Program-made: the position numbers and the translations under genes
Shown: one piece after another, positions 63,748-64,000 of the stretch
Numbering within the stretch: the stretch's first letter is position 1
How the letters are laid out: each line of letters opens with the position of its first letter
The notes under the pieces: generated by a model
Databases searched by the model: none
Seen by the model: the letters and a program-made list of their open reading frames with translations, nothing else
What the model was told of the DNA's origin: nothing
Assembly: GCA_030148485.1 (NCBI GenBank)
Contig: JASBTJ010000002.1
Coordinates: 1 to 64,000 of the forward strand
Direction of reading: 5' to 3'
DNA from: Gammaproteobacteria bacterium
GTDB lineage: Bacteria; Pseudomonadota; Gammaproteobacteria; Chromatiales; Chromatiaceae
Length of the DNA stretch: 64,000 nucleotides

Positions 63748-64000
63748 TCAATGAAGATCGTAACCACGCTCCTCGTGTTCGTGGATATCCAGACCCTGCT
63801 GTTCCTGCTCTTCGCTGACGCGCAAGCCGACGAACACCCCGACCACCTTCAGAATCACCCAGGTCACGACGGCGGTGAACAGGATGGTGGCGACGATACC
63901 AATCAGCTGGACCTTGACCTGACCACCCATGGTTTCGATGCCGTCGGCAAAGCCGTAGCCGGAGAACACCCCCAGGCTGGTGGCCGACAGCACCCCGGCG
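63748..64000 (-). CDS. amtB: Ammonium transporter, C-terminal part
   Basis: The gene continues beyond the right edge; 84 codons including the stop are visible. They encode the last membrane helix (VQLIGIVATILFTAVVTWVILKVVGVFVGLRVSEEQEQQGLD) and the cytoplasmic tail HEHEERGYDLH. RVSxxxExxGLDxxxHxExGY is the conserved tail of Amt/AmtB channels that contacts PII (GlnK). A glnK gene would be expected upstream, outside the window. Confidence 0.9.
   Translation of the reverse strand, partial: AGVLSATSLGVFSGYGFADGIETMGGQVKVQLIGIVATILFTAVVTWVILKVVGVFVGLRVSEEQEQQGLDIHEHEERGYDLH

Overview
The window is chromosomal DNA from a GC-rich gammaproteobacterium. The evidence is the gene order rplU-rpmA-obgE-proB divergent from ispB, murJ/ribF/ileS/lspA beside rpsT, ampD-ampE, and families typical of this class (DUF1820, DUF1631, AmpE). 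A stand-alone two-cysteine DsrC protein and an Aer-like receptor would fit a sulfur-metabolising, motile member such as a Chromatiales/Ectothiorhodospiraceae-like lineage. That placement is inference; no rRNA gene is present.

Layout. (1) 1-4048: the right-hand part of a decayed integrative element. It holds the 3' end of an IS30-family insertion that has cut a DUF927 ATPase gene, a small HTH excisionase-like gene, an unrecognised gene and a frameshifted tyrosine integrase. It ends in a 3' fragment of tRNA-Thr(CGU), the attachment site. (2) 4074-27877: mostly housekeeping, sensory and transport genes: a PTPS-like protein, a GGDEF-EAL enzyme, gloB, hisI, a BolA protein, a secreted PhoX-like protein with a secreted amidohydrolase, an Aer-like receptor, an AGCS symporter, a TonB protein, an EamA exporter behind a probable attenuator, DsrC, a GAF histidine kinase, nadC, an FKBP, DUF1631, ampDE, cobC and btuF. 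(3) 27861-52133: a large surface-polysaccharide locus. GDP-fucose (gmd, fcl), dTDP-rhamnose (rfbACDB) and UDP-ManNAc (wecB) genes come first, then a HepT/MntA-type toxin-antitoxin pair and two further nucleotidyltransferase-fold genes. After these come five glycosyltransferases, two hexapeptide acyltransferases, two sulfotransferases, a Wzx-like flippase and two Wzy/WaaL-like membrane proteins. The genes from about 39.5 to 52.1 kb look poorer in GC than their flanks and form two convergent blocks meeting at 45.9 kb. (4) 52273-64000: core genes ileS, ribF, lspA, murJ, rpsT, proB, obgE, rpmA, rplU and ispB, then tRNA-Pro(CGG) with an integration scar, two copies of a dispersed repeat, and the 3' end of amtB.

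How it fits together. The polysaccharide locus supplies activated fucose, rhamnose and ManNAc. Its glycosyltransferases would build a repeat unit that is acetylated and probably sulfated, flipped by Wzx and polymerised or ligated by the Wzy-like proteins. No initiating phosphoglycosyltransferase, Wzz/Wzc or Wza gene is visible here, so those steps must be encoded elsewhere.

The most unusual non-coding signals are: a repeat family of about 145 bp made of five consecutive hairpins (four copies, all in intergenic positions); a four-fold 52-bp tandem repeat upstream of fcl; a leader-ORF/terminator arrangement in front of the EamA exporter; duplicated tRNA 3' ends at two tRNA genes; palindromes inside the integrated element; an FNR-like box upstream of the aerotaxis gene; and an apparent CTG start codon for murJ.
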